Assembly (NCBI GenBank): GCA_036881905.1
Contig: JBAJNN010000036.1
Span: 1-15,203 of the forward strand
Origin: JBAJNN01 sp036881905
Lineage (GTDB): Bacteria; Pseudomonadota; Alphaproteobacteria; Rhizobiales; Im1
Length of the DNA stretch: 15,203 bases
Direction of reading: 5' to 3'
In this document: piece after piece, positions 1 through 7,330 of the stretch
Numbering within the stretch: position 1 is the first letter of the stretch
How the letters are laid out: each line of letters starts with the position of its first letter
Translations under genes and position numbers: made by a program
The notes under the pieces: generated by a model
The model's input: the letters and a program-made list of their open reading frames with translations, nothing else
What the model was told of the DNA's origin: nothing
The model's database searches: none

Positions 1-71
1 CCGCACAGCATCATCTTCACCAACCGCTCTCGACCCAGCGGCGTCAGTCGGGCAGTCTTGTGGATGTTCAT
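1..71 (-). CDS. IS481-type transposase, N-terminal 23 codons (runs off the window)
   Basis: The minus strand encodes a protein starting MNIHKTARLTPLGRERLV and running off the left edge. This opening (MNIHKNARLTPLGR in many relatives) is highly characteristic of IS481-family DDE transposases, in which a helix-turn-helix region follows directly. The start is an ATG preceded by a clear AGGAGG-like sequence on the minus strand (CCTTGGAGGCAAGCCCGA). The catalytic DDE residues are outside the window, so I cannot say whether the enzyme is intact. The family call rests on recognising the N-terminus only. Confidence 0.8.
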   Translation of the reverse strand, partial: MNIHKTARLTPLGRERLVKMMLC

Positions 72-157
72 TCGGGCTTGCCTCCAAGGAGGTCTGAAGC
101 TCGGTAACTCCAGTCTCCCCGGTCAGGCCCGAATCGACAACCGGTTGAAAGCTCACA
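1..157 (-). mobile_element. End of an IS481-type insertion sequence (partial)
   Basis: The left edge holds the 5' terminal part of an insertion sequence read on the minus strand. It carries the transposase start (ATG at 71) and about 86 bases of leader upstream of it. The probable outer end is near 157, where the minus strand reads TGTGAGCTTTCAACCGG; IS481-family ends commonly begin with TGT. The leader has a good ribosome-binding stretch (CTCCTTGGAGGCAAG) before the ATG. The other end and both target duplications lie outside the window, so the boundary is inferred. The element stops exactly where the MerR-type remnant stops, which suggests insertion into that gene. Confidence 0.75.
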
Positions 158-346
158 ACTAGAGCATAATCCGAGCTTGCCAAGCGCGAGCAAAGATCGA
201 GGAAGGTTATGCGGGCGAAATAAAGATTTAAGAGCACCGGTTCGATCCGATCGAATCGAACGGCGCTCTAGAAGCCCGATCGTCTCGTCATATCTTATGG
301 CCTTTCTCGTTAGGCCACTTTGGGCCGATGCGTTGGAAATCTTCAC
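158..346 (-). pseudogene. Decayed MerR-family copper regulator (CueR-like), truncated by an IS
   Basis: From a GTG at 346 the minus strand encodes VKISNASAQSGLTRKAIRY followed by DETIGLLE. This is the winged-helix N-terminus of MerR regulators (usual form MKISE..SGL..KTIRYYE.IGL). Tyr is replaced by Asp in the signature IRYYE. After about residue 28 the frame loses similarity. In another minus-strand frame, positions about 159-197 read IFARAWQARIML, which resembles the L-FI-RAR-LGF-L segment of the family, so at least one frameshift is present. Similarity ends at the IS boundary near 157, and no dimerisation helix or metal-binding loop is left. The GTG start overlaps the copA TGA stop as GTGA, so this was the downstream, coupled partner of copA. 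CueR-type activators of copA are the likely parent; the exact subfamily cannot be proved from the fragment. Confidence 0.72.
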
Positions 347-2646
347 CCTGTCTGGTCCTCCCACGCTTTCCAGCGACGCAACATCAAAGAGTTGCCGACG
401 ACCGAGACGGAACTTAACGCCATCGCCGCACCGGCGATCACCGGGCTGACTATCCCGAAGGCCGCCAGTGGCACGCCTACTAGGTTATAGGCAAACGCCC
501 AAATCAGATTCTGTGCAATCTTGCGTCGCGTTGCGATCGACACATCGATCGCCGCCACGACACGTTCCGGGTCAGACCTCATTAGAGTAACGTCCGCCGT
601 TTCCATGGCAACATCCGTGCCATCTCCCATGGCAATGCCGACATCGGCCATGGCCAGTGCCGGGGCGTCATTGATTCCGTCACCAACCATGGCGACATGG
701 CGACCGTTCTTGCGCAGTTTTTCGACTTCTTGCGCCTTATCTCGCGGGTGAACACGCCCCATGAAATGCTCCAGGCCGAGATGACCGGCCACATGAGCAG
801 ACACCTCCTCGCTGTCACCCGACAACATGATGCTGTCGATCCCGCGTTTTTTCAAATCGGCAATCGCCTGCCTCGCAGAGCCGCGAATGCGGTCCTCAAA
901 TGTTATGAAACCGGCAAAAACTCCATCGATCGCCACCAGGATAACGGTTTGTCCTTTGCTTTCATAGCGGGCAATGTCCCGGGCAAGCCCTGTTTCGGGA
1001 AGCGTGATATTGTGCTCTTTCATCATTGCTTCGCTCCCGATCGCAATCATACGGCCTTCGACGCTCGCCGTCACACCGGCGCCGGTTTTGCTGCTGAAAC
1101 CGGTTATATCGGATATTGATATTTTCCTCTCACGCGCCAGCTTGACTATCGCACCGGCGAGCGGATGCTCGCTTGCCGCCTGCACGCAAGCGGTAAGGCG
1201 GAGCAATTCCGAAGCATCCAGATCGTTGCTGGGGCTTATATCGCGAACGGTTGGTGTGCCCTCGCTCAGCGTTCCCGTCTTGTCAAAGATGACGGTATCG
1301 ACATTATGGGCCTGCTCGAGGGCTTCGAAATTACGGATCAAAATACCGCTTCGCGCGGCCGCGCCCGTTCCCGCGACCAATGCTGTCGGCGTCGCCAGTC
1401 CCAACGAGCATGGGCAGGCGATCACCAGCACCGAAATCGCTGCGATGATTGAAGCTTCAAGCCCCGATCCGTTCATGAACCAGCCAGTAAAGGTTACGAG
1501 CGCAATTACGATTATGGTCGGTACAAAGAAGCCCGAGACCTTGTCGACCAACCGCTGAACCGGCGCCTTGCCGGTCTGAGCTTGCTCAACCAGACGAATG
1601 ATCCGTGACAAGGTGGTGTTTTCGCCGATTGCCGTGACTTCAACATCCAACCGTCCGCTACCGTTGAGCGCACCGCCGACAACCTTATCACCCGCAAAAC
1701 GCGGCGCCGGCCGTGTCTCGCCGGTCATCAGGCTTTCATCAAGCTCGCTTTCACCGGCGGTGATCCTCCCATCGACCGGCATACGCTCCCCGGGCAGAAC
1801 CCGTACACTATCGCCGATGGACAACTCGGAGATATCAACCTCGGTTTCTCCCTCCCCGGGATCGAGTTTGCGGGCACGGCGCGGACGCAATGCCATCAAT
1901 TCGCGGATAGCGGCGGAGGTTCCGCGTTTGGCGCGTTCCTCCATGATCTTGCCGGCCAGAATCAGCGTAACAATCGTGGCGGAGGTCTCGAAATATAGAT
2001 GCGCTTCACCCCCACTGACAAACACCATGTTATAGAGGCTTAGGAAAAAGGCTGCCGAAGTGCCGAGAGCGACCAGAACATCCATATTCGCACCGGCGTT
2101 TTTTATCGCTTTCCAGGCACCCCGATAAAACCGGTAACCGATAATGAACTGAACCGGCGTTGCCAGTGCAAGCTCTACCCAAGCCGGCAAACGATACTCA
2201 AATCCACTATACATCCAGACCATCTGCGCAAGAAGCGGCAAGGTCAGAATGATCGATGCCCCAAGCCACAACAGCGATTTATCTCTTTTGCCGTGACCGA
2301 TCCCGGCTTCGTTATCCCGACCACCCGCGGCCGCGCCCCGCCTGCCATGCGCTGTCGCGCGATACCCGGTCTTTTTGACGGCGGCAATAACCGAAGCATC
2401 GTCAACTTGCCCCGGAATAACACTTATGTCGGCGCGTTCCAGCGCAAAATTGACACTGGCCTCCGTCACGCCGGGCAGTTCGGCAAGGGCCTTTTCAACA
2501 CGAATTGCGCAAGAGGTGCAATTCATGCCGTCAATATCGAAAGACAGTTTCCGTCCGGGCGCCCGATAGCCTGGCTCACGAACAGCCTTGGCCAGATCGC
2601 CGGTTGAGGTCTGCTGAGCGTCAAAACGGATATGTGCCGAATTCAT
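343..2646 (-). CDS. copA: Cu(I)-exporting P1B-type ATPase CopA (5' region damaged)
   Basis: This 767-residue inner-membrane pump would use ATP to export cytoplasmic Cu(I). Seen in order: a complete HMA metal-binding domain with CTSC (Cys43, Cys46); membrane helices from about 125; the actuator motif TGE (308-310); the CPC transport site in a helix (411-413); the phosphorylation motif DKTGT (Asp455); the HP nucleotide-domain motif (494-495); and GDGIND (655-660). YN-x4-P (720-726) and M-x2-SS (742-746) in the last helices match the Cu(I)-specific P1B-1 subgroup. The first 30 residues are the tail of a former first HMA domain, whose front half lies upstream out of frame (2647-2758). The ATG at 2646 is therefore a fallback start; a GAGAGG lies 12 bases upstream. 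With one HMA domain left the pump may still work. It sits 190 bases downstream of the unrelated recR, and its regulator gene downstream is broken. Confidence 0.93.
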   Translation of the reverse strand: MNSAHIRFDAQQTSTGDLAKAVREPGYRAPGRKLSFDIDGMNCTSCAIRVEKALAELPGVTEASVNFALERADISVIPGQVDDASVIAAVKKTGYRATAHGRRGAAAGGRDNEAGIGHGKRDKSLLWLGASIILTLPLLAQMVWMYSGFEYRLPAWVELALATPVQFIIGYRFYRGAWKAIKNAGANMDVLVALGTSAAFFLSLYNMVFVSGGEAHLYFETSATIVTLILAGKIMEERAKRGTSAAIRELMALRPRRARKLDPGEGETEVDISELSIGDSVRVLPGERMPVDGRITAGESELDESLMTGETRPAPRFAGDKVVGGALNGSGRLDVEVTAIGENTTLSRIIRLVEQAQTGKAPVQRLVDKVSGFFVPTIIVIALVTFTGWFMNGSGLEASIIAAISVLVIACPCSLGLATPTALVAGTGAAARSGILIRNFEALEQAHNVDTVIFDKTGTLSEGTPTVRDISPSNDLDASELLRLTACVQAASEHPLAGAIVKLARERKISISDITGFSSKTGAGVTASVEGRMIAIGSEAMMKEHNITLPETGLARDIARYESKGQTVILVAIDGVFAGFITFEDRIRGSARQAIADLKKRGIDSIMLSGDSEEVSAHVAGHLGLEHFMGRVHPRDKAQEVEKLRKNGRHVAMVGDGINDAPALAMADVGIAMGDGTDVAMETADVTLMRSDPERVVAAIDVSIATRRKIAQNLIWAFAYNLVGVPLAAFGIVSPVIAGAAMALSSVSVVGNSLMLRRWKAWEDQTG

Positions 2647-2740
2647 CCGTCAGATTGACCTCTCATTTTGAACGCTCGACACCTTTGCCGAGCGCCTTCT
2701 CAATAGGTCGGGCGCAAGAGGCGCAATTCATGCCGTCAAT
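2507..2740 (-). repeat. Direct repeat pair: duplicated HMA copper-site coding sequence
   Basis: A 29-base sequence occurs at 2507-2535 and again at 2712-2740 with one mismatch. It encodes the IDGMNCxSCA copper-binding loop in both HMA domains of copA. Conservation at the DNA level this high suggests recent domain duplication or gene conversion between the two copies. The two copies alone are the repeat; the bases between them are ordinary copA sequence. Confidence 0.85.
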
Positions 2741-2758
2741 CGGCGCCCGTGACTTCAT
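2647..2758 (-). pseudogene. copA: Broken 5' end of copA: first HMA metal-binding domain
   Basis: From the probable original ATG at 2758 the minus strand encodes MKSRAPIDGMNCASCARPIE, a normal HMA start with CASC (Cys12, Cys15). It ends at a TGA at 2663-2665 after 31 residues. Other frames restore the missing part: KVSSVQNE in a second frame (about 2661-2687), then VNLTDE back in the first frame, then SAHIRFDAQ in the frame of the intact copA body. Small indels near 2688-2689 (GG), 2659-2663 (AGAG) and 2640-2641 (AA/TT) would explain all shifts. A 31-residue product would lack most of the ferredoxin-like fold, so it is unlikely to act as a free copper chaperone. Confidence 0.8.
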
Positions 2759-2894
2759 CTGGTGAATCGTCGCCAGCGCCGCCAGCGATCGTGACACTAC
2801 CGCCGAATGGAGCGGGAAATGTGTCTTTCCGATTATACAGATCGCATCCCTTATAACATGGCCAAGCCGCGATATGAGCGATTTCAAGCCTTCC

Positions 2895-2912
2895 CCCGAC
2901 TGGAAAGTCGGG
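2895..2912 (-). terminator. Hairpin after recR, weak terminator candidate
   Basis: CCCGACTGGAAAGTCGGG forms a perfect 7-bp stem with a 4-base loop, 36 bases after the recR stop. Neither strand has a clear T-run right after the stem, so intrinsic termination is only a possibility. It lies between recR and the original copA start, where a transcript boundary would make sense. Confidence 0.35.
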
Positions 2913-2948
2913 CCGAAAATAAACGCCGATTCAAGGCGATCGAGTCAC

Positions 2949-3554
2949 TCAACAAGGCCGGCGCGCCTTGAAGGCCGCCGACAAGGTGCCCTCATCGAGA
3001 TAATCCAACTCGCCGCCGACAGGAACGCCATGGGCAAGCCGCGATATGGCGACGTCAAAATCCTTAAGGCACTCGGTGATGTAATGGGCCGTGATCTGGC
3101 CCTCGACGGTGGCGTTGACGGCAAGGACGATTTCCCTGACGTCGGACCCGGTAACTCGGGAAACCAGGCCGGTTATATTCAGATCGCCCGGACCAATACC
3201 GTCAATGGCGGACAAGACACCGCCCAGAACATGATAGCGGCCCTTGATCACTCCGGCACGCTCCAGCGCCCATAAATCTCCCACTTCCTCAACAACGCAG
3301 ATTATCGTATGGTCACGTTCGCGATCGGTACAAATGGCGCAGGGATCGACAGTGTCGATATTGCCGCATATCGAGCATGTTACGACCCTCTCGCGCGTTT
3401 GCGCCATGACCGCCGCAAGAGGGGCAAGCACCGTGGCGCGATTCTCGACCAGATAAAGAGCGGCGCGGCGCGCGGAACGCGGACCCAAGCCGGGCAATCG
3501 CGACAAAAGCCGGATCAGACCTTCAATTTCGCAACCAATAGCCTGCCTGCTCAT
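2949..3554 (-). CDS. recR: Recombination mediator protein RecR
   Basis: RecR works with RecO (and RecF) to load RecA on single-stranded DNA at gaps during recombinational repair. The 201-residue length is normal. An N-terminal helix-hairpin-helix region reads LSRLPGLGPRSARRAALYL (about 17-35). A four-cysteine zinc finger follows (Cys60, Cys63, Cys72, Cys75). A Toprim domain starts at about 82 (IICVVEE with Glu89/Glu90) and runs through GVLSAIDGIGP. The C-terminus (GGELDYLDEGTLSAAF) matches the family. The gene lies 115 bases after ybaB on the same strand, in the common dnaX-ybaB-recR order. No strong ribosome-binding site is visible before the ATG at 3554, but the protein start aligns well with known RecRs. 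Confidence 0.97.
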   Translation of the reverse strand: MSRQAIGCEIEGLIRLLSRLPGLGPRSARRAALYLVENRATVLAPLAAVMAQTRERVVTCSICGNIDTVDPCAICTDRERDHTIICVVEEVGDLWALERAGVIKGRYHVLGGVLSAIDGIGPGDLNITGLVSRVTGSDVREIVLAVNATVEGQITAHYITECLKDFDVAISRLAHGVPVGGELDYLDEGTLSAAFKARRPC

Positions 3555-3669
3555 GGTCTGGCGTCAATCATTGCGGCATGGAGCATGCGTCAGTGCCAGG
3601 GCTTGAATATGTCAATCCCGCGCAATTCTCTCGTCTATTCGCGGAATGGGCGGTATCAACCACTATACC

Positions 3670-3990
3670 CTAACCAAGATTCACGGGGGATGACGGCGAA
3701 GGCTCGTCATTGAGCTTGCTGATTTTTCCGGCGACGGCCTGCTCCACCTTGGCGCGGGCGTCATTGAAGGCGGCGATCAGAAGATCCGCCATGATCTCCC
3801 TTTCATCGGGCTTAATGACGCTTCGGTCCATATCGAGAGCCGTCATCTTGCCCTTGCCGTTGAGGGTCACCGTGACCAACCCGCCGCCGGCCATGCCCTT
3901 GATCTCAAGACGTTCCAATTCGGCGTGCATGGTCTGCATTTGCGATTGGAATTTTTGCATTTGTTCCATCATCTGGCCAAGATTTTCCAT
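3670..3990 (-). CDS. ybaB: YbaB/EbfC-family nucleoid-associated protein
   Basis: This small 106-residue protein belongs to the YbaB/EbfC family of dimeric DNA-binding proteins, usually encoded between dnaX and recR. Visible family features are the Met/Gln-rich N-terminal helix (MENLGQMMEQMQKFQSQMQ), the glycine-rich turn GMAGGGLVTVTLNGKG (about 32-47) and the conserved segment DEREIMADLLIAAFNDA. It starts 54 bases after the dnaX stop, and a GGGA lies about 10 bases upstream of the ATG, consistent with cotranscription. The family binds DNA and may shape the nucleoid; its exact cellular job remains poorly defined, so no finer function is claimed. Confidence 0.94.
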   Translation of the reverse strand: MENLGQMMEQMQKFQSQMQTMHAELERLEIKGMAGGGLVTVTLNGKGKMTALDMDRSVIKPDEREIMADLLIAAFNDARAKVEQAVAGKISKLNDEPSPSSPVNLG

Positions 3991-4044
3991 TGTTCATGTC
4001 CCATTATCGGCGTCGATCCCGTTCATGGTATCGGACCGTTTCGC

Positions 4045-5829
4045 TTAACCTACGTCAATGATTTCAGCATGGGGAAATCGCGCAAAAACGGCATTGACAA
4101 CCGCGTTGTCTCGCGCTTTGCACGCCAGCCGGTCATATCGTTCGCGGGCTTGCTCGGCCAGCGGTTTCTCGCCGGCCTCGCCGCTGACGATGACGCGCCA
4201 TCTCTCGCCAGTCCACGATTGGAGTTTGCGGGCAAGCTCACTGGCAAGTCCGGCAGGCGCATCCTTCTCAAGCGCAAACTCCAGACGACCAGGCGCGAAA
4301 TGCACCGGACGAATAGAGTTTTCCACCGCCATTTTCAAGCGAACGTCGCGCTTGTCGCCAATATAGGTCGCGATGTCGGAAAAGCTCGTGAGGCTTGCCT
4401 GTTCCTTTGCCGCCTTGCCGGGCCGGTCGCGCTCGGGCAATGTCGCGGCGCGGGGCGAAGGCGAGGGGACCTTGTCGGTCAGGGATTCATGACTGCGATG
4501 GCTGCTTAATGTGTGGTGGCGCGATACCGGGCTCGGTTCCGTTTCCGCCACCGGGGAGGGGGGTGTCGGCGCGGAGACGGGTTTGGCGGTGGCATTGCCG
4601 GCTGCTTGCGTGATGGTGCGGATCACCTCATTCGGTGTCGGCAGAGCCGCGGCATAGGCCATGCGAATCAAAACCATCTCCGCGGCGGTCACGGGGTTGG
4701 GGGCGTGATTGACCTCGCTCATGCCCTTAAGCAGCATCTGCCAGGCGCGCGCCAGTGCCGGCACGCCGAGGTCGCGGGCAAGGTTTTCTCCGTGAATGCG
4801 TTCTTCCCTGGTGTGGGCGAACTCATCCGACGGGCCCGCGGCCTTCAACCGCGTCACCCAATGGGTTGTTTCTGCCATGTCGGAGAGGATGTTTATGGCG
4901 TCGGCGCCGAGATCATGAAGCGTCTTGAACCGGTTGAGAGCCTCGGCAATCTTGCCACCCATGACCGCCTCGAACAGGTCGATGACTTGGCTGCGATCGG
5001 CAAGCCCCAGCATGGCGCGCAGGCAGGCCGCATCAAGTTTTGCCTCGCCATAGGCGATGGCCTGATCGAGCAGCGACAACCCGTCGCGTACCGAACCTTG
5101 CGCGGCACGGGCAAGGAGCTTAAGCGCCTCGTCGTCTATTTCAATCCTTTCAGCGCGAGCAACCTTGCCGAAATGGGCCATGAGGGCGGCGGCGTCGAGG
5201 CGTCGCAAATCGAAGCGCTGGCAGCGGGACAACACAGTGAGCGGAACCCTGCGTGCCTCTGTCGTGGCAAAGATAAATTTTACATGTTCCGGCGGCTCCT
5301 CGAGCGTTTTGAGAAGCGCATTGAACGCCGCCTTCGACAACATATGCACTTCATCGACGATATAGACCTTGTAGCGCGCGGTGATGGGGCGGTAGCGCAC
5401 GGTCTCGATCAACTCGCGAATATCATCCACACCGGTTCTCGATGCCGCGTCCATTTCGATGACGTCCGGATGGCGGGCCTTAAGGATTGCCGTACAGTGG
5501 GCGCCGGGCGCATCCATATTCGCGACGGGATTGTCGCCGGGGCCGGTATAATTGAGGGCCCGCGCGATAAGGCGCGCCGTTGTCGTTTTGCCGACGCCAC
5601 GCACACCGGTCAGCATGTAGGCTTGCGCGATGCGACCGGCGGCAAAGGCATTGGCCAGAGTGCGCACCACCGCGTCTTGGCCGACCAGTTCGGCAAATGT
5701 CGTGGGTCGGTACTTGCGCGCGAGAACAACATAGCCCGGCTTGGCCTTAACGCCCGCGTCGCGCTCTTCATCCGGCGCGGTGGCATCGGAATGCTCATCG
5801 CCTTCGCCCCTATCGCTTGGCTTGTTCAA
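4045..5829 (-). CDS. dnaX: DNA polymerase III tau/gamma subunit DnaX
   Basis: This is the clamp-loader ATPase of the replicative polymerase, which opens the sliding clamp and links polymerase cores. I chose the TTG at 5829 as start (594 residues): GGGGG lies 7-8 bases upstream, and the frame upstream of it runs through the SRP RNA gene. From that start, Walker A GVRGVGKT is at 75-82, DEVH at 159-162 and the SRC motif at 201-203. The conserved DKAAFNALLKTLEEPP-type stretch appears here as SKAAFNALLKTLEEPP. The zinc-module region keeps few of the cysteines known from E. coli (only one Cys near residue 112), as is usual in alphaproteobacteria. A Pro/Ser-rich linker and a tau-type C-terminal domain follow. 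No A-rich slippery site for a gamma product was noticed. Confidence 0.96.
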   Translation of the reverse strand: MNKPSDRGEGDEHSDATAPDEERDAGVKAKPGYVVLARKYRPTTFAELVGQDAVVRTLANAFAAGRIAQAYMLTGVRGVGKTTTARLIARALNYTGPGDNPVANMDAPGAHCTAILKARHPDVIEMDAASRTGVDDIRELIETVRYRPITARYKVYIVDEVHMLSKAAFNALLKTLEEPPEHVKFIFATTEARRVPLTVLSRCQRFDLRRLDAAALMAHFGKVARAERIEIDDEALKLLARAAQGSVRDGLSLLDQAIAYGEAKLDAACLRAMLGLADRSQVIDLFEAVMGGKIAEALNRFKTLHDLGADAINILSDMAETTHWVTRLKAAGPSDEFAHTREERIHGENLARDLGVPALARAWQMLLKGMSEVNHAPNPVTAAEMVLIRMAYAAALPTPNEVIRTITQAAGNATAKPVSAPTPPSPVAETEPSPVSRHHTLSSHRSHESLTDKVPSPSPRAATLPERDRPGKAAKEQASLTSFSDIATYIGDKRDVRLKMAVENSIRPVHFAPGRLEFALEKDAPAGLASELARKLQSWTGERWRVIVSGEAGEKPLAEQARERYDRLACKARDNAVVNAVFARFPHAEIIDVG

Positions 5830-5913
5830 GGATTTACCCCCTACAGGGCCCCAAGGCCTTGCATCATAATCGCGATGTAGAGCCTTTATTGTACCGGGCG
5901 AAACACAACGAAG

Positions 5914-6018
5914 GCGAGAGGCCGGCTTTGCAACCCGCGCCGAATTCGTTAGGGCTGCTTCCTTCCGGACCTGACCCGGTTGGCGACCGACGCGTCCGCC
6001 GCCAGCCTCTCTTGGCGC
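5914..6018 (-). ncRNA. ffs: Signal recognition particle RNA, bacterial small type (4.5S-like)
   Basis: The minus strand contains the nearly invariant SRP RNA core GGTCAGGTCCGGAAGGAAGC at about 5956-5975, the Ffh-binding helix 8 with its asymmetric and symmetric loops and GGAA tetraloop. The ends pair: GAGAGGCTGGC near the 5' end matches GCCGGCCTCTC near the 3' end with one G-U pair, giving one long hairpin of about 100 nt. The RNA binds Ffh and targets ribosomes making membrane proteins. It sits just upstream of dnaX, a common alphaproteobacterial arrangement, and has its own promoter. The core is certain; the exact ends are estimated to within a few bases. Confidence 0.95.
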
Positions 6019-6020
6019 AG

Positions 6021-6049
6021 TGTATAAGCATTTTCGGTCCGCATCGCAA
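6021..6049 (-). promoter_or_regulatory. Sigma-70-type promoter of the SRP RNA gene
   Basis: On the minus strand TTGCGA (6044-6049) and TATACA (6021-6026) are separated by 17 bases. Transcription would start near 6018-6014, matching the 5' end of the SRP RNA hairpin. The GC-rich bases after the -10 would fit a stable-RNA discriminator. Confidence 0.7.
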
Positions 6050-6088
6050 GGGGCGGGGAGGATCTTACAAAAACACATGCGACCCAAG

Positions 6089-6118
6089 TTGCGCTCGCGG
6101 CGGCGACCGCCATACTAT
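6089..6118 (+). promoter_or_regulatory. Probable promoter of nudC, divergent from the SRP RNA promoter
   Basis: On the plus strand TTGCGC (6089-6094) and TACTAT (6113-6118) are separated by 18 bases, 44 bases before the nudC ATG at 6163. The two divergent promoters lie about 40 bases apart. The match is moderate, and no experimental start is known. Confidence 0.5.
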
Positions 6119-6162
6119 AGGATCCTCTCGTTCTATCGCGATTGATACCGTGGACCCTGTAT

Positions 6163-7109
6163 ATGAACGCTCCCGCTAGTCCGGCCTTCGTTGAAAACCC
6201 TCTGGATCGTGTCGCCATCCGGCGCACGGATGATGCCTGGCTTGAAAAACAAGCGCGGTCACGGCGTAAGGGGTGATGTGGTCTTCCTGGGCGAGAAGCT
6301 TGTGGTCTCGCAACCTGACAGCGGGCCGATGAAAACAGCTATCCTTAACGACGATCGGCTATTTGGCGGTCGCGAAGTCGGAGCAAATGAGCTTTGTGTT
6401 TTTCTTGGGCTGGATCAAAATGGCCATGCCGTCTTTGCCCGACGCCTGGGGGCAGGGGAGGAACAAACGCTTTTATCCCACCATGAATCGGCACGACTGA
6501 GCGCGATGGATCTGCGCGGCCTTGGTTCCCAGGGCCTCTTGCCACGACGGGAGCTGGGCCTGCTTGCCCAAGCCCATTCCTTGCTGAATGGGCATGTTAC
6601 CCATGGTTTCTGCGCTGCCTGCGGCCATAAGACCGCGATAAGGGATGCCGGTTACAGGCGCATTTGCCCGGCTTGTGGACGCAATCATTTTCCGCGAACC
6701 GATCCGGTGGTGATCATGGCTGGCGCTTCATGGCGATCGGTGTCTTCCTGGTCGCAAAAGGCAGTTTGCTCGGGGAGTCTATTCCGCTCTTGCCGGTTTC
6801 GTCGAGCCCGGCGAGACAATCGAGGATGCGTGCCGACGAGAATTGCATGAAGAAGCCGGGATCACCGTCGCTAAGGTGTATTATCATGCCAGCCAACCCT
6901 GGCCATTTCCCGCGATGGTGATGATCGGTCTCATGGCCGACGCCATCAGTGAGACGATTACCCTTCATGACGAAGAACTTCAGGAAGCTCGCTGGTTGAC
7001 CCGCGACGAGGTGCGATTGATGCTCGCGGGCCACCATCGCGATGACCTCCATCCGCCCAACCCGATTTCAATGGCCCGCCACCTTATGGAAGGCTTTGCC
7101 CGGGCGTAA
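6163..7109 (+). pseudogene. nudC: NADH pyrophosphatase NudC (Nudix), two single-base insertions
   Basis: NudC hydrolyses NAD(H) and removes NAD caps from RNA. Three reading frames together give one complete protein. From ATG 6163: MNAPASPAFVENPLDRVAI to about 6270 (frame 1, then a stop at 6274-6276). The middle frame carries GDVVFLGEKLVVSQPDSG and the zinc ribbon CAACG...CPACG followed by HFPRTDPVVIM. The last frame carries LALHGDRCLPGRK, the Nudix box GFVEPGETIEDACRRELHEE with its full catalytic set, and the NudC-specific SQPWPFP motif. One extra G in the G-run 6270-6273 and one extra G at 6718-6719 explain both shifts. Removing them gives an open 314-codon gene, a normal length. The Pro in CLPGR replaces a usual Leu. 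Either this is a young pseudogene or the sequence has errors here. Confidence 0.88.
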
Positions 7110-7136
7110 TGGCGCAACGGAAACGGTCACGAAAGC

Positions 7137-7158
7137 CCGGCGAGAGAACACTCGCCGG
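7137..7158. terminator. Hairpin between convergent nudC and tRNA-Leu
   Basis: CCGGCGAG and CTCGCCGG form a perfect 8-bp stem with the 6-base loop AGAACA. It lies 28 bases after the nudC stop and beyond the 3' end of the minus-strand tRNA, so it could terminate both. The T-tracts are poor (GCTTTCG on the minus-strand side), so efficiency is uncertain. A second perfect palindrome, ACCGATCGGT, follows at 7161-7170. Confidence 0.5.
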
Positions 7159-7228
7159 ACACCGATCGGTATTATGCGCACAGAGCTGGCCCCATGATGA
7201 ATTCGACGCCCTTTCATTTACGAATCCT

Positions 7229-7315
7229 TGGTGCCCAGGAGAAGACTCGAACTTCCACGGGGTTACCCCCACCAGCACCTGAAGCTGGCGCGTCTACCGA
7301 TTCCGCCACCTGGGC
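7229..7315 (-). tRNA. tRNA-Leu, anticodon CAG
   Basis: The minus strand folds as a class II tRNA. The acceptor GCCCAGG pairs with CCTGGGC, followed by A and an encoded CCA (7229-7231). The D-arm is GCGGAATCGGTAGACGC. The anticodon stem CCAGC/GCTGG encloses the 7-base loop TTCAGGT with CAG at 7279-7281. A long variable arm (GGGGGTAACCCC) and the T-loop GTTCGAGTC complete it. The long variable arm together with CAG identifies leucine and the CUG codon. The tRNA lies 40 bases after the hflX stop on the same strand. Confidence 0.97.
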
Positions 7316-7330
7316 GATCAGGCCGCTCCA

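Noticed and set aside
68..157. Continuation of the MerR-type frame through the IS leader
   Set aside because: The open frame persists by chance; similarity ends well before the IS boundary and the bases belong to the IS end.
2832..2837. TATAAT on the minus strand upstream of copA as its promoter -10
   Set aside because: No convincing -35 at 16-19 bases and no CueR-type dyad around it were found, so it was not listed as a promoter.
4513..5880. Long plus-strand open frame (455 codons) opposite dnaX
   Set aside because: It is antisense to the conserved dnaX coding region, and its product resembles no family; open antisense frames are common in GC-rich genes.
5830..6087. N-terminal 86-residue extension of DnaX
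   Set aside because: The frame runs antisense-free through the SRP RNA and its promoter, has no family similarity, and a better start with a ribosome-binding stretch exists at 5829.
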